64,000 nucleotides of DNA from Williamsia sp. CHRR-6. Its GTDB lineage: Bacteria > Actinomycetota > Actinomycetes > Mycobacteriales > Mycobacteriaceae. The notes under the pieces were generated by a model. The model made no database searches. It saw only the letters and a list, made by a program, of their open reading frames with translations, and was not told where the DNA came from. Position 1 is the stretch's first letter. Each line of letters starts with the position of its first letter. The position numbers were made by a program, and so were the translations under genes. The stretch is taken from assembly GCF_018474015.1 (NCBI RefSeq), contig NZ_JAHCSG010000001.1, forward strand, positions 434,001 through 498,000. Reading direction: 5' to 3'. Below, piece by piece: positions 16,309 through 24,201 of this stretch.

Positions 16309-17268
16309 GTGAACACAATCGATCGTGCGCTCGACACGCTGCTCGACACCACCGTGCTGCCCGGTTACACCAAGATCGGTTCCAGCGTCCGCCGACGATT
16401 CTGGGCACCCGACCCTCCAGCGTTTGACACCCCGGTCGACGTGGTGATCACAGGTGCCGGTTCGGGCCTGGGGGCAGCCGCCGCTCTCGATCTGGCTCGC
16501 CTCGGCGCGCGTGTCCACCTCATCGGCCGCACCGCATCGCGACTCGAGACCACCGCCGCCGACATCCGGTCAACCGTGCCCGGCGCCGAGGTGGTCATCC
16601 GTCCAGCCGACCTGAGCGACCTGGATTCGGTGAGTGTCCTCGCCCGCGACCTGCGCGCTGACCTGCCCCGAATACAGGCACTGGTCCACAGCGCGGGCGT
16701 GATGCCCGACAGTCGGACTCTGTCGTCCCAGGGGCACGAATCTGCCTACGCAACACACGTTCTCGGACCAGTAGCTCTCACCGCAGCGCTGCGCGGCACC
16801 TTCGACCACAGATCGCGGGTGGTGTTCGTCTCCAGCGGAGGCATGTACCCGGTGCCGCTGCGCTTCACCGATTTCAAGTACACCCAGGGCACCTACAAGG
16901 GAATGACCGCCTACGCGCGAACCAAACGTATGCAAGTCGTCATCACCGAGCAGCTGGCCGAAAGACTCACCGCACCAGACGATCCGGTCGTCCACAGCAT
17001 GCATCCGGGTTGGGCGAAGACACCCGGTGTGACAGCGGCAATGCCCGGCTTCAACACGGTGCTGGGGCCACTGCTGCGGACCGCGAGCGACGGGGCCGAC
17101 ACTGCTGTCTGGCTGGCCGCGTCACCGCTCGCACTCGACTCGACGGGCAAGTTCTGGCACGACCGACGGGTCCGACCCACTCACTTCCTGCCCTGGCAAT
17201 CCGACGATCCCACAGCTCGCCACGCCCTGTGGGACCACGTCGCCGCCGCGACCGGCGTCACCTTCTAG
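16309..17268 (+). CDS. Short-chain dehydrogenase/reductase (SDR)
   Basis: 319 residues. The NAD(P)-binding motif TGAGSGLG lies near residue 46, HSAGVMPDS replaces the usual NNAG, and the catalytic Ser...YxxxK is VFVSSGG with TAYARTKRMQ. The long N-terminal part and the LHPGW-like segment (VHSMHPGWAKTPG) resemble the DHRS12/retinol-dehydrogenase-like subgroup that act on lipidic substrates. The start is a GTG at 16309. It lies 60 bases after the lyase gene in the same direction and may be co-transcribed. It converges with the secreted protein gene across a strong hairpin. Confidence 0.9.
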   Translation: MNTIDRALDTLLDTTVLPGYTKIGSSVRRRFWAPDPPAFDTPVDVVITGAGSGLGAAAALDLARLGARVHLIGRTASRLETTAADIRSTVPGAEVVIRPADLSDLDSVSVLARDLRADLPRIQALVHSAGVMPDSRTLSSQGHESAYATHVLGPVALTAALRGTFDHRSRVVFVSSGGMYPVPLRFTDFKYTQGTYKGMTAYARTKRMQVVITEQLAERLTAPDDPVVHSMHPGWAKTPGVTAAMPGFNTVLGPLLRTASDGADTAVWLAASPLALDSTGKFWHDRRVRPTHFLPWQSDDPTARHALWDHVAAATGVTF

Positions 17269-17314
17269 CGACAACGCGTCGACCGCGGTATCCGGATCGG
17301 CGGCCGTCGCCACA

Positions 17315-17353
17315 CAACTGCGGCGGACGGGTTGCCCCCATCCGCCGCAGTTG
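17315..17353. terminator. Bidirectional terminator hairpin
   Basis: A perfect 13-bp stem (CAACTGCGGCGGA at 17315, TCCGCCGCAGTTG ending at 17353) lies between two convergent genes. There is no long T run on either side. Confidence 0.75.
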
Positions 17354-17371
17354 TCAGCGTGAACCGGACGA

Positions 17372-18073
17372 TCAGCTGGTCGCAGCTGCAGTTGCCGGAG
17401 CCGGCACCGTCGCGAACGTCGGGTTGTAGACACGCACGCTCAGCGTGTTGCCCCCACCGGCGATGAGGCTGTTGATGATGCCCTGTGCCGCACCGCATCC
17501 ACCGAACGGCGGGATGGTGTAGGTACCGGTGACCGTGCCGCTGGTGCCCGGCTTCTGGCCGACGAAGTCGGCCGCGTCGAGCTGCCCAGCCAAGCTCGCT
17601 GTGATCGGGGTGGTCACGCACTGCCCGTTCGACACCAGGTTGAGGTCAGCCGAACCGGTGCTCAGACCCAACGGCACCACGCTGTCCAAGCGGATCTGGA
17701 AGGTCTGCTTGACGTCGAGGTTGATCGCGGGCTTGCCGTTCAGCGTGCCCTGGGTCAGCGTCCCGGTGACCGGCGATGCGTTGATGACCGAGATCTTGAA
17801 GCTCGCCGCCTGCAGCGGTCCCAGGTTGAGGCTCGACGAGGTCTGCGCCAGCTTCAGGGTTCCGGTGAGCGTCTTGAGGTCCGTCGTCGACACCAGCTGA
17901 GTGGTCGGAAACGTCACTGTCTGTTTGGTTTTCGCGATCACCGTCGAGGTGTCGGCCTGGAAGGTCACCTGCAGGATGTCTGCGGCCTGGGCACCGCCGG
18001 CGGCAAACCCACCCACGAGTGCGGATGCTGCGGCCATCGCGGCAGCAACAGCGAACCCTCTACGAAGTCTCAT
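17372..18073 (-). CDS. Secreted protein of unknown function
   Basis: 233 residues with a standard signal peptide (MRLRRGFAVAAAMAAASALV core, likely cleavage after AQA). The mature part is beta-rich (alternating Thr/Val/Leu: TVTFPTTQLVSTTDLKTLTGTLKL) with two Cys (GQCVTTP, GGCGAAQ) that may pair. No enzymatic motif is visible. A group of Gordonia and Rhodococcus exported proteins with a similar beta-sandwich pattern is recalled but without assigned function. The start ATG at 18073 is supported by the position of the signal peptide. It ends at a shared hairpin with the SDR gene. Confidence 0.75.
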   Translation of the reverse strand: MRLRRGFAVAAAMAAASALVGGFAAGGAQAADILQVTFQADTSTVIAKTKQTVTFPTTQLVSTTDLKTLTGTLKLAQTSSSLNLGPLQAASFKISVINASPVTGTLTQGTLNGKPAINLDVKQTFQIRLDSVVPLGLSTGSADLNLVSNGQCVTTPITASLAGQLDAADFVGQKPGTSGTVTGTYTIPPFGGCGAAQGIINSLIAGGGNTLSVRVYNPTFATVPAPATAAATS

Positions 18074-18627
18074 TCAGATTCTCCCGAATTGTGTTGTTGG
18101 TCTCAGGCTGAGGCCGACTGGATCGGGACGCTAGCAGCGCGAACTTTCACCTGATGCAGGTTTGTGAAATTTTATTGACTCGCCGGTAACTTTCGGTCCC
18201 GTATTCCGGGCAAATCCGACAAAACCGGAGTCTGATTCTGGCGCAATCACTCTCAGCGTCGCGGCGTGCCAGTCTCTCGAGCATCGAGCGACGCCTCGCC
18301 ACCTCGTCCTCCGCCGAACGCCGGCCGCTACATCTGCGGGCCGGCCTGTGGCCGTCGGTCTATGTCGTACCGATGCACGACACGTCGGGCGCGAAACCGG
18401 GCCGCGATCGCGGGTGATCCCAATCCTTGGCTGAATCGCAACCTTGCCGCCGACGCTGAGCGCCATCACGTCGATCCAGCGAAACTCATTGAGACAGCGG
18501 GTTTTTCACCGATGAGGCGACCGCCGTTCGTTACCGTTTTGTTATATTGCGCAGTCATGTCCGTCGGACCGGGCGATCTGCACGCTCGACAGGCGCCGAC
18601 CGGGCGCGAGCGGCGTACTCTGTACGT
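18074..18627. other. Intergenic region without a recognised gene
   Basis: About 550 bases between divergent genes. The first 150 bases are AT-richer (for example TTTGTGAAATTTTATTGAC near 18160) and probably hold the promoter of the secreted protein gene. The remaining part has open frames with no protein-like features. No RNA gene was recognised. Confidence 0.5.
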
Positions 18628-18643
18628 AGTGACATCCGTCACA
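18628..18643 (+). promoter_or_regulatory. CRP/GlxR-like cAMP-receptor site
   Basis: AGTGACATCCGTCACA matches TGTGA-N6-TCACA at 9 of 10 fixed positions and is a perfect dyad in GTGAC-N4-GTCAC. It lies 31 bases before the start codon of the small membrane protein, so it could repress or position polymerase there. Confidence 0.5.
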
Positions 18644-18673
18644 TGCATGGTCTGCATTGACCGAGGAGAGAAC

Positions 18674-18964
18674 ATGACAAACGCGACTACGAATCACCGT
18701 TCAGGATCGTCGGTGCCGTTGATGGTCGCCGGGTATCTGTTCGGGATGCTCGGAACAGTGGCCCTGGCCCTGTCACTACTGGCCGGAGCCAGTGGCTACA
18801 CCACATATGCGCTGGCTGCAGGCGGGCTCAGCCTGCTGTTCTTCGCCAGCGGATACGGCACCTACCGGCTGCTCTTGAGTCGGGTGCACGACGACCACAA
18901 CCGCGAGACCATCGTCGAAACGCAACGCGAGTCCTACGAGCGTCGCTGGCGCGCCACAGCCTGA
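18674..18964 (+). CDS. Small two-helix membrane protein of unknown function
   Basis: 96 residues from the ATG at 18674, which follows GAGGAGAG by 4 bases. Two hydrophobic segments are visible: VPLMVAGYLFGMLGTVALAL (about 14-37) and the stretch around ALAAGGLSLLFFASGYGTYR (about 45-66). The C-terminus is charged (HDDHNRETIVETQRESYERR) and probably cytoplasmic. No family recognised. A CRP/GlxR-like site lies just upstream and a strong hairpin follows. Confidence 0.7.
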   Translation: MTNATTNHRSGSSVPLMVAGYLFGMLGTVALALSLLAGASGYTTYALAAGGLSLLFFASGYGTYRLLLSRVHDDHNRETIVETQRESYERRWRATA

Positions 18965-18984
18965 GGACGCGACCAGCGCGGTAA

Positions 18985-19030
18985 CCTGCCCGTCACCCTG
19001 GCCCAACGGCGCGTCGGGGTGACGGGCAGG
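18985..19030. terminator. Bidirectional terminator hairpin
   Basis: A perfect 14-bp stem (CCTGCCCGTCACCC at 18985, GGGTGACGGGCAGG ending at 19030) separates two convergent genes. Confidence 0.8.
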
Positions 19031-19052
19031 CTGCTTGTGTAAGCGAGTCAGC

Positions 19053-19487
19053 TCACCGGAGTTGTTGAGCGTGAATCAGATCCAGCCAGAACAGGGCCGC
19101 ACCCTGCACGATCACCGCGCACCCGTGGCCGCGCGCCTGATACCGGGTGACTCGCCCACCAAAATCTGGTGTGCGAACCGCAATGTGGGCACCGGCAGCG
19201 ACATATCCGGCGTCGAGGCCCGTGTTGATCAGGAGCACGGTGCGCAACCGCCCGGCGGTCGGTGGTGTCGCTGCGGCCGCGCCGACGGCGGCGATACCCA
19301 GATCGATCGCGCCCCACACCGCGTTCTGCAGTCCGAACGCGCGGACACCCGCCGAAGTGCCCTTCACCGCGAGTACCGCCCCGCCGAGGGTGCTCACTGC
19401 CCCCCACGTTGCGAGTCGGGCGCTCAGTCGACGAGCAACTCTCGGGCCCTGGTCGCCCATCTCCACGATCTCGGTCATGGCGTCCAT
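19053..19487 (-). CDS. Small membrane protein of unknown function (DUF6992-like)
   Basis: 144 residues with about four hydrophobic segments: LATWGAVSTLGGAVLAVKG, LQNAVWGAIDLGIAAVGAAAA, LLINTGLDAGYVAAGAHIAV and CAVIVQGAALFWLDLIHA. The pattern NAVWGAID ... NTGLDxGYV ... GxGxAVIVQGxxLxxFDxxH is shared by a widespread bacterial membrane family I recall as DUF6992; its function is unknown. The ATG at 19487 or the one 3 codons later may be the start. It lies 23 bases downstream of the F420 enzyme's coding direction end and may be expressed separately. Confidence 0.65.
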   Translation of the reverse strand: MDAMTEIVEMGDQGPRVARRLSARLATWGAVSTLGGAVLAVKGTSAGVRAFGLQNAVWGAIDLGIAAVGAAAATPPTAGRLRTVLLINTGLDAGYVAAGAHIAVRTPDFGGRVTRYQARGHGCAVIVQGAALFWLDLIHAQQLR

Positions 19488-19510
19488 CGTGCCGTACGGG
19501 CCGTGCGACC

Positions 19511-20497
19511 TCAGCTCAACTCGGGGATGACCTCCTCGGCGAAGAGCTGCATCCCGGTGCGGTCGTAGGCGACATCGACGAAATTGGTGATCGCGTACGT
19601 CATGCCCAGCTGCTGCGCCGCCCGTAGGCGCTCGACGATGACCTCCGGAGTGCCGACCAACGGCCCGTTGGCGAGCATGGTGGTGTAGTTCTCCAGCGAA
19701 TCGGCCGGGATGAGCGGCCGATAGTGCTCGGCGACCCAGGCGAGCTTGTCGCGCACGTCGGCGTCAGTCTCGCCGATGATCACGTTGTAGTTCGAGGAAC
19801 GCGTGATGGCGTCGAAGTCGGTGCCCAGATCACGGCAGTGCCCAGCGAGGATCTCGGACTTGTGCGCGAACACCTCCGGCGTGCCGTCGAAGTTGGTGTA
19901 TCGCGCGTACTGCGCGGCGATGCGTAGCGTCTTGCGCTCACCGCCACCGGCGATCCACAGCGGAATGCCGCCGTCCTGCAACGGAAGTGGTCGACCGATG
20001 GCGCCGTCGACCTGATAGTGCGTGCCGTCCAGGGTTGCGGTGCCGATGCTCCACAGCTGCGACATGATCTGCACACCCTCGTCCAGCATCGCCAGTCGCT
20101 CGCCCGCGCGGGGAAAGCCGTATCCGTAGGCCTTCCACTCGTGTTCGTACCAGCCGGCCCCGATGCCCATCTCCACCCGTCCACCAGAGATGACGTCGCA
20201 GGTGGCGGCGATCTTGGCCAGGTACGCCGGATTGCGGTACCCCATGCAGGTACACATCTGACCCAGCCGCACCCGGGAGGTGGATGCGGCGAAGGCAGCC
20301 ATCAGCGACCACGCCTCCAGCGTGGCTTCCTCGGTGGGCACCGGAACGGTGTGGAAATGGTCGTAGACCCAGATCGATTCCCACGGGCCGCTTTCCGCGG
20401 CCGTGGCGATCTCGAGCATGGTCTGCCATTGTGCCGCGGGCTCGATGCCCACCAGATCCAGACGCCATCCCTGAGGTACGAAGATTCCAAATCGCAT
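19511..20497 (-). CDS. LLM-class F420-dependent oxidoreductase
   Basis: 328 residues from the ATG at 20497 (MRFGIFVPQGW), the standard start for the family. Barrel motifs seen: WESIWVYDHFHTVP, RVRLGQMCTCMGYRNPAYLAKIAATCDVISGGR, MGIGAGWYEHEWKAYGYGFP, PLWIAGGGERKTLRIAAQYA. The arrangement is that of the TIGR03560-type F420-dependent group common in Mycobacteriales. The substrate is unknown. An upstream extension of the frame to 20767 is not family-like. It is divergent from the PPOX-type gene at 20602, about 100 bases apart. Confidence 0.9.
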   Translation of the reverse strand: MRFGIFVPQGWRLDLVGIEPAAQWQTMLEIATAAESGPWESIWVYDHFHTVPVPTEEATLEAWSLMAAFAASTSRVRLGQMCTCMGYRNPAYLAKIAATCDVISGGRVEMGIGAGWYEHEWKAYGYGFPRAGERLAMLDEGVQIMSQLWSIGTATLDGTHYQVDGAIGRPLPLQDGGIPLWIAGGGERKTLRIAAQYARYTNFDGTPEVFAHKSEILAGHCRDLGTDFDAITRSSNYNVIIGETDADVRDKLAWVAEHYRPLIPADSLENYTTMLANGPLVGTPEVIVERLRAAQQLGMTYAITNFVDVAYDRTGMQLFAEEVIPELS

Positions 20498-20601
20498 GTC
20501 CCTCAATCTACCTCGCGGCTCGAGTGAAACCTCGACGGTGTGTCCGACGGGCGGGGCCAAACCATGGCGTACTCGGTGGCGTCTGCGGCATGATCGCCAC
20601 C

Positions 20602-21051
20602 ATGAAGCTGACCGACGAACAGGCCCGGTCACGGCTGGGCGAGCACACCCACGGGGTCTTCTGCACCATCCACCCGCGACGCGGACCCGATCCGATGCCT
20701 GTGGTCTACGCGGTGACCGACGACGGCTTCGTCGGCGTACCCATCGACACGGTGAAACCCAAGTCATCCACCCGGCTGCGGCGCGAGGACAACCTGGATC
20801 TCGACCCTCGTGGGTCGCTGTTGATCGAACACTGGGAGACCGAGGACTGGTCGAGGTTGTGGTGGGTTCGGGCGCATCTCGAGCACGTAGCCGACCCGGG
20901 TGAACGCGTGGTCGAGGAATTGAGCGCGCGCCTAGAACACGCTGTGCCCCAGTACGCCGGCCGCCCGTTCCATCACATCCTGGTGTGTCAGATCGTGAGC
21001 ATCACGGGGTGGTCGGCGCAGGATCGGTCGGCCACCACCGCGCCTGCGTGA
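20602..21051 (+). CDS. PPOX-class F420-dependent oxidoreductase (split-barrel)
   Basis: 149 residues. The split beta-barrel pattern MKLTDEQARSRLGEHTHGVF, MPVVYAVTDDGFVGVPIDTV, KPKSSTRLRREDNLDLDPRG and DWSRLWWVRAHLE matches the TIGR03668-type PPOX family of actinobacteria, which bind F420 (or FMN) and reduce varied substrates. The ATG at 20602 is preferred; another at 20590 is in frame. Its last 50 bases overlap the convergent alkyltransferase-like gene. Confidence 0.88.
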   Translation: MKLTDEQARSRLGEHTHGVFCTIHPRRGPDPMPVVYAVTDDGFVGVPIDTVKPKSSTRLRREDNLDLDPRGSLLIEHWETEDWSRLWWVRAHLEHVADPGERVVEELSARLEHAVPQYAGRPFHHILVCQIVSITGWSAQDRSATTAPA

Positions 21052-21340
21052 CCGCAACGATCCCCCGCCGCGTGGGGGTGTTCTCGGTGATCCAGTGCTG
21101 CTGGGCGTCGACCATCAGGTGCGGGGGCAGTGTGCCGTTGGCGCGCACCACCCGCCACCACGTGACCGCCGCGCCCTCGCGGGCCATCACCCCGCCCACA
21201 CCGCGCGGACCACCCCGCTGCAGGTATTCGGCAATGTCGCCGTAGGTCATCACCCGACCGGGCGGGATGGCATCGACCACGTCGAGCACCATCGCGGTGA
21301 ACTCTTCGCGCGGCCCGAGCGCCGAGGCATCGATCGCCAT
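21002..21340 (-). CDS. Alkyltransferase-like (ATL) DNA-binding protein
   Basis: 112 residues with the MGMT-type DNA-binding domain: IPPGRVMTYGDIAEYLQRGG, GVGGVMA, and WWRVVRANG where true methyltransferases have the PCHR motif. Replacement of the active Cys by Trp is the hallmark of ATL proteins, which flag O6-alkylguanine for nucleotide excision repair instead of repairing it. A true Ogt is also present in this window at 33580. The 3' end overlaps the PPOX gene by 50 bases on the opposite strand. Confidence 0.9.
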   Translation of the reverse strand: MAIDASALGPREEFTAMVLDVVDAIPPGRVMTYGDIAEYLQRGGPRGVGGVMAREGAAVTWWRVVRANGTLPPHLMVDAQQHWITENTPTRRGIVAVTQARWWPTDPAPTTP

Positions 21341-21366
21341 GAATTCACGCTAGCCGTACCGCCGAC

Positions 21367-21921
21367 ATGGCAACCACCACCCGGGGCATACTGCTGCTGG
21401 TGAACATTGCTGCCATCGACAGGCCACGCGTGTGGACGATCATCCGGTTCGTTCAACGCGGCGCGTGGTGGGTCTTCGTGGTCACGGCCCTGACGGCAGG
21501 AACGGTGAGCTGGCTCGGCTCCGGTCACCAGGCATTCGTCACCGACACCAACGGCGATCTGTCGAGCACGAGCGCCTTTCAGACTCGCGTCGACATCAGC
21601 TACTACGTACTCGGCAGCGACGACCAATTCGCCGGTCCTCTCACGTTCGTCGCTGCGATCGTGGCGGTGGGGGCAGCAGTGGTTGCCGCGCTGCTACTCG
21701 GCGCGTTCTCGTGGAGCGTGGCCTGGGGGATTCTCGTCCCGCCGGTGGCGATCACGGCGGTGGCCTTCGCCTTGAACGGCACAGGTACGGTCCGCCTGCG
21801 CCTGTCACTGATCGTTCTCGTCGTGCTCGCTGCGGTGGCCCTGTACGAGAGCGCGTTGTGGGCGACCGAGCGGCGCCGGCGATCACGGGTGGGTCCGGTC
21901 AGGCGTGGCCCAGCCGAGTGA
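21367..21921 (+). CDS. Membrane protein of unknown function, paralogue A
   Basis: 184 residues with about four hydrophobic segments: WWVFVVTALTAGTVSWLG, TFVAAIVAVGAAVVAALLLG, WGILVPPVAITAVAFAL and RLRLSLIVLVVLAAVALYES, with a soluble loop of about 40 residues after the first helix (STSAFQTRVDISYYV). It is a paralogue of the protein at 24807: WWVFV-x2-AL-AG-VSW, the ISY motif and SPVAI/RLSL/VLAAVA are shared in order. The GTG at 21400 may be the true start because it matches the paralogue's length better. No family recognised. Confidence 0.65.
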   Translation: MATTTRGILLLVNIAAIDRPRVWTIIRFVQRGAWWVFVVTALTAGTVSWLGSGHQAFVTDTNGDLSSTSAFQTRVDISYYVLGSDDQFAGPLTFVAAIVAVGAAVVAALLLGAFSWSVAWGILVPPVAITAVAFALNGTGTVRLRLSLIVLVVLAAVALYESALWATERRRRSRVGPVRRGPAE

Positions 21922-22381
21922 TCTCGGCCGTCAACTGCCCGCGCAACGAATCGTGTTGCGGTCCCAACGCCGTGGCTGGATCAGCCCAGTTCTCCGAGGC
22001 GTACAGCCACACTGGCTTACCCACGAGGTCGGTTGGTTCCCAGTCGTACCGAGGCCAGATGTGGCAGTGCAGGAACGCATCTGTGTTGCCCAGGATCTCG
22101 ATGTTCAGACGCCGGAACTGGGGATCGGCACGGCGACAGACGATTTCGACGGCGCAAGCGATGAGGTCGACATCGGCCAGGAAGGCCAAGCGCTGCGCCC
22201 GCGGAAGATCCGACAAGCGGTCCACACCAACGGTTTTCGTCAACGCCAGCGTGTAGCCGGGAAGAAACTGCACATCTCCGATGACCGCGAATGATGCCGG
22301 CAGCTCAGCCAGAACGGTCGGGTTGTCGCCCGACAGAGCAGAGCCCACCCGATCAGCGCGCCAGTCGATCCCTTCTCCCAT
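21899..22381 (-). CDS. HIT-like phosphohydrolase domain protein
   Basis: 160 residues. The core LNIEILGNTDAFLHCHIWPR and the following YDWEP resemble a HIT-like group often called diadenosine tetraphosphate hydrolase in actinobacteria; the HxHxHxx motif is degenerate, with Phe in place of the first His. Other family-like parts are FLPGYTLAL and DLPRAQRLAFLADVDLIACAVE. The start ATG overlaps the stop of the upstream ribbon-helix-helix gene as TGATG, so the two are translationally coupled. A nucleotide hydrolase or transferase role is inferred. The 3' end overlaps the membrane protein gene on the other strand by 23 bases. Confidence 0.75.
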   Translation of the reverse strand: MGEGIDWRADRVGSALSGDNPTVLAELPASFAVIGDVQFLPGYTLALTKTVGVDRLSDLPRAQRLAFLADVDLIACAVEIVCRRADPQFRRLNIEILGNTDAFLHCHIWPRYDWEPTDLVGKPVWLYASENWADPATALGPQHDSLRGQLTAEITRLGHA

Positions 22382-22665
22382 CACAGAGCCCGGAAGTCGC
22401 GGAGCGAGCTGTCCACATCATTGGGCCACCCCCGCCGGATGTCAGTGACCAAGTCTGTCGTCCATGGCACGTCCCACGATCGATACTCGTCCCAGTACGT
22501 GTGATTCGCGCCCCGAAACGCCTGTCCGACCAACTCCATCCTTGCCCTACGCTCATGCGCATCAAGAAGTCGTTCGATCAGCGCGGCGGCGGACACACCC
22601 CGCACCCGCGCATCACGATTGATGCGATGGCGCACCTCTTCGGACACTGTGATCGTCGCACTCAT
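22381..22665 (-). CDS. Ribbon-helix-helix antitoxin-like protein
   Basis: 94 residues. MSATITVSEEVRHRINRDAR followed by GVSAAALIERLLDAHERR is a ribbon-helix-helix DNA-binding domain as in CopG/MazE-type antitoxins. The C-terminal half (AFRGANHTYWDEYRSWDVPW, TTDLVTDIRRGW) would be the partner-binding part. An inverted repeat with a GGTATACC core lies just upstream and suits autoregulation. The gene directly downstream encodes the HIT-like protein, not a known toxin such as MazF, PIN or RelE. Start ATG at 22665. Confidence 0.7.
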   Translation of the reverse strand: MSATITVSEEVRHRINRDARVRGVSAAALIERLLDAHERRARMELVGQAFRGANHTYWDEYRSWDVPWTTDLVTDIRRGWPNDVDSSLRDFRAL

Positions 22666-22672
22666 GGCAGAA

Positions 22673-22691
22673 GTATGCCTTTCGGTATACC
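22673..22691. promoter_or_regulatory. Putative operator of the RHH gene
   Basis: GTATGCC (22673) and GGTATAC (22684) form an inverted repeat with one mismatch; the second arm contains the palindrome GGTATACC. It lies 8-26 bases upstream of the ATG and includes TATAC that may be the -10 element. Confidence 0.5.
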
Positions 22692-22699
22692 TGCGGTGG

Positions 22700-23137
22700 T
22701 CAGCCCGACTGCAACGCTTGGGCGAACATCACGATGATGCCGCTGGGTCCACGTACGTAGGTGAGCCTGAAGATGTCCTGATACGTGGCCACGCCGCGTA
22801 GCGGATGACAGCCGTGACGCGCAGCGATCGCCAACGCCGCGTCGATGTCGTCGACCCGAAATGCTATGCGGTGCATACCGATATCGTTCGGCTGCGTCGG
22901 GCTGGTCGCGTTCGCCTGCGGGTGGATGTACTCGAACAGTTCGATCATCGCTGCCCCGTCCGGCGCCTGCAGCATCGCGATCTTCGCATGGTTGCCGTCG
23001 AGTCCCACTGCAGTGTCGGCCCATTCACCGCTCACCTCGTCGCGCCCGAGGACGGCCAGTCCGAGATCGGTGAAGAACGCGATGGCCGCCTCGATGTCAT
23101 CAACTGCGATTCCGACATTCTCGAATGCGATCGACAT
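22700..23137 (-). CDS. VOC (glyoxalase/bleomycin resistance) family protein
   Basis: 145 residues with the paired beta-alpha-beta-beta-beta pattern of the vicinal oxygen chelate fold: FENVGIAVDDIEAAIAFFTDLGL at the N-terminus and MHRIAFRVDDIDAALAIAARHG in the second half, with the likely metal ligand Glu in AAMIELFEYIHP. The substrate cannot be predicted. It starts 3 bases after the stop of the DHFR-like gene, so the two form an operon. Confidence 0.88.
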   Translation of the reverse strand: MSIAFENVGIAVDDIEAAIAFFTDLGLAVLGRDEVSGEWADTAVGLDGNHAKIAMLQAPDGAAMIELFEYIHPQANATSPTQPNDIGMHRIAFRVDDIDAALAIAARHGCHPLRGVATYQDIFRLTYVRGPSGIIVMFAQALQSG

Positions 23138-23140
23138 TCC

Positions 23141-23797
23141 TCAGATCCCTGTGGTGCCGCGCGGAGTTCGGTTCCACAGCTGATGGGTGAGTCCACTTGT
23201 GGTTCCGATGGTCTCGACGGTGAACCGGTCCTCGAGGCCGACGAGGTCGTCGAAGAGTCGAACGCCCGCTCCCAGCACCACCGGGACGATGGCGAGGTGG
23301 AGGAAGTCGACGAGGTCGGCCTGCAGAAACTGGCGAATCGATGACGGCCCCCCACCGAGACGGACATCGAGCCCGCCGGCAGCGTGTTGCGCCATCGTCA
23401 CCGCGTCTTGGGCGTTGGCGTCGATGAAGTGGAAGCTGGTGCCGTTGTCGAACTCGATCGGCGGTCGCCGATGGTGGGTCAGCACGAAGACCGGTGTCCG
23501 GAAGGGCGGTTCGTCACCCCACCATCCCGCCCAGCCGTCGTCGGGCCACGGTCCGGTCTGCGGACCGAACTTGCGGCGGCCCATGATCTCGGCACCGATG
23601 CCCTGGCCCCACATGCTGAACAACGCGCGATCCACCGTCACCGGGTCGTCGATTCCGTTGATTCCGTGGATGACTCGTCCGTCGAACTTGCTGAACAGTG
23701 CTCGCGCATCGCCGATCGGCGCGTCGAAGGTGACCCGGTTACCTGCGGCGTACCCGTCCGACGACACGAACAGGTTGTGGACTCGTGTGCGCGACAT
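23141..23797 (-). CDS. Dihydrofolate reductase family protein (RibD C-terminal-like)
   Basis: 218 residues. Start SRTRVHNLFVSSDGYAAG, then GADIMGRRKF-like IGAEIMGRRKFGPQTG, FVLTHHRRPPIEFDNGTSFHF and RLGGGPSSIRQFLQADLVDFLHLAIVP are typical of the YwjB/RibD_C group. These bind NADPH and reduce pterin- or pyrimidine-like substrates; the physiological role is unknown for most. It is the first gene of a two-gene unit with the VOC protein. Confidence 0.88.
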   Translation of the reverse strand: MSRTRVHNLFVSSDGYAAGNRVTFDAPIGDARALFSKFDGRVIHGINGIDDPVTVDRALFSMWGQGIGAEIMGRRKFGPQTGPWPDDGWAGWWGDEPPFRTPVFVLTHHRRPPIEFDNGTSFHFIDANAQDAVTMAQHAAGGLDVRLGGGPSSIRQFLQADLVDFLHLAIVPVVLGAGVRLFDDLVGLEDRFTVETIGTTSGLTHQLWNRTPRGTTGI

Positions 23798-23833
23798 GTG
23801 TTCTCCCCACTCACTACGGACTGCGAACGTTAG

Positions 23834-24121
23834 TCACTCGCGTTCATGGACTGTGTAGCTACGGCGAATTCCCTGCGTCACCCGACCCCATTCGCTGTCC
23901 GCCACCCGCTGTCGGTGCGCCTCGAACGCGGCCGCGTCGAGGAAAGCCTCATCGACGTGCCACACCTGCAGGTCATCGGTCTGGACCCCATCAAACCGCA
24001 GGCAACCAGCCTCGCTGCACGTGAGCTCGATGTGGCGTGGAAGGTGTTGGCGCACAACGGCGGCCTGCGCAGCGCTATCGCACTCGAGCCGTCCCCGGAC
24101 GATGATGGCCGGGCTGTTCAC
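23834..24121 (-). CDS. Antibiotic biosynthesis monooxygenase (ABM) domain protein
   Basis: 95 residues with the ferredoxin-like ABM fold: AIIVRGRLECDSAAQAAVVR, LTCSEAGCLRFDGVQTDD, LQVWHVDEAFLDAAAFEAHR. Such small dimers act as cofactor-free quinol oxygenases or haem-degrading enzymes; here the role is unknown. The start is ATG at 24121. It lies 36 bases upstream of the DHFR-like gene in the same direction and may belong to its operon. Confidence 0.85.
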   Translation of the reverse strand: MNSPAIIVRGRLECDSAAQAAVVRQHLPRHIELTCSEAGCLRFDGVQTDDLQVWHVDEAFLDAAAFEAHRQRVADSEWGRVTQGIRRSYTVHERE

Positions 24122-24201
24122 GGACGTGACTGTAGCGCGGCAGACGGCGTGGTGACGGTTGCTGCATCGGCGGTCGCGTTCCCGGCGTCACCAGAGCACG
24201 A

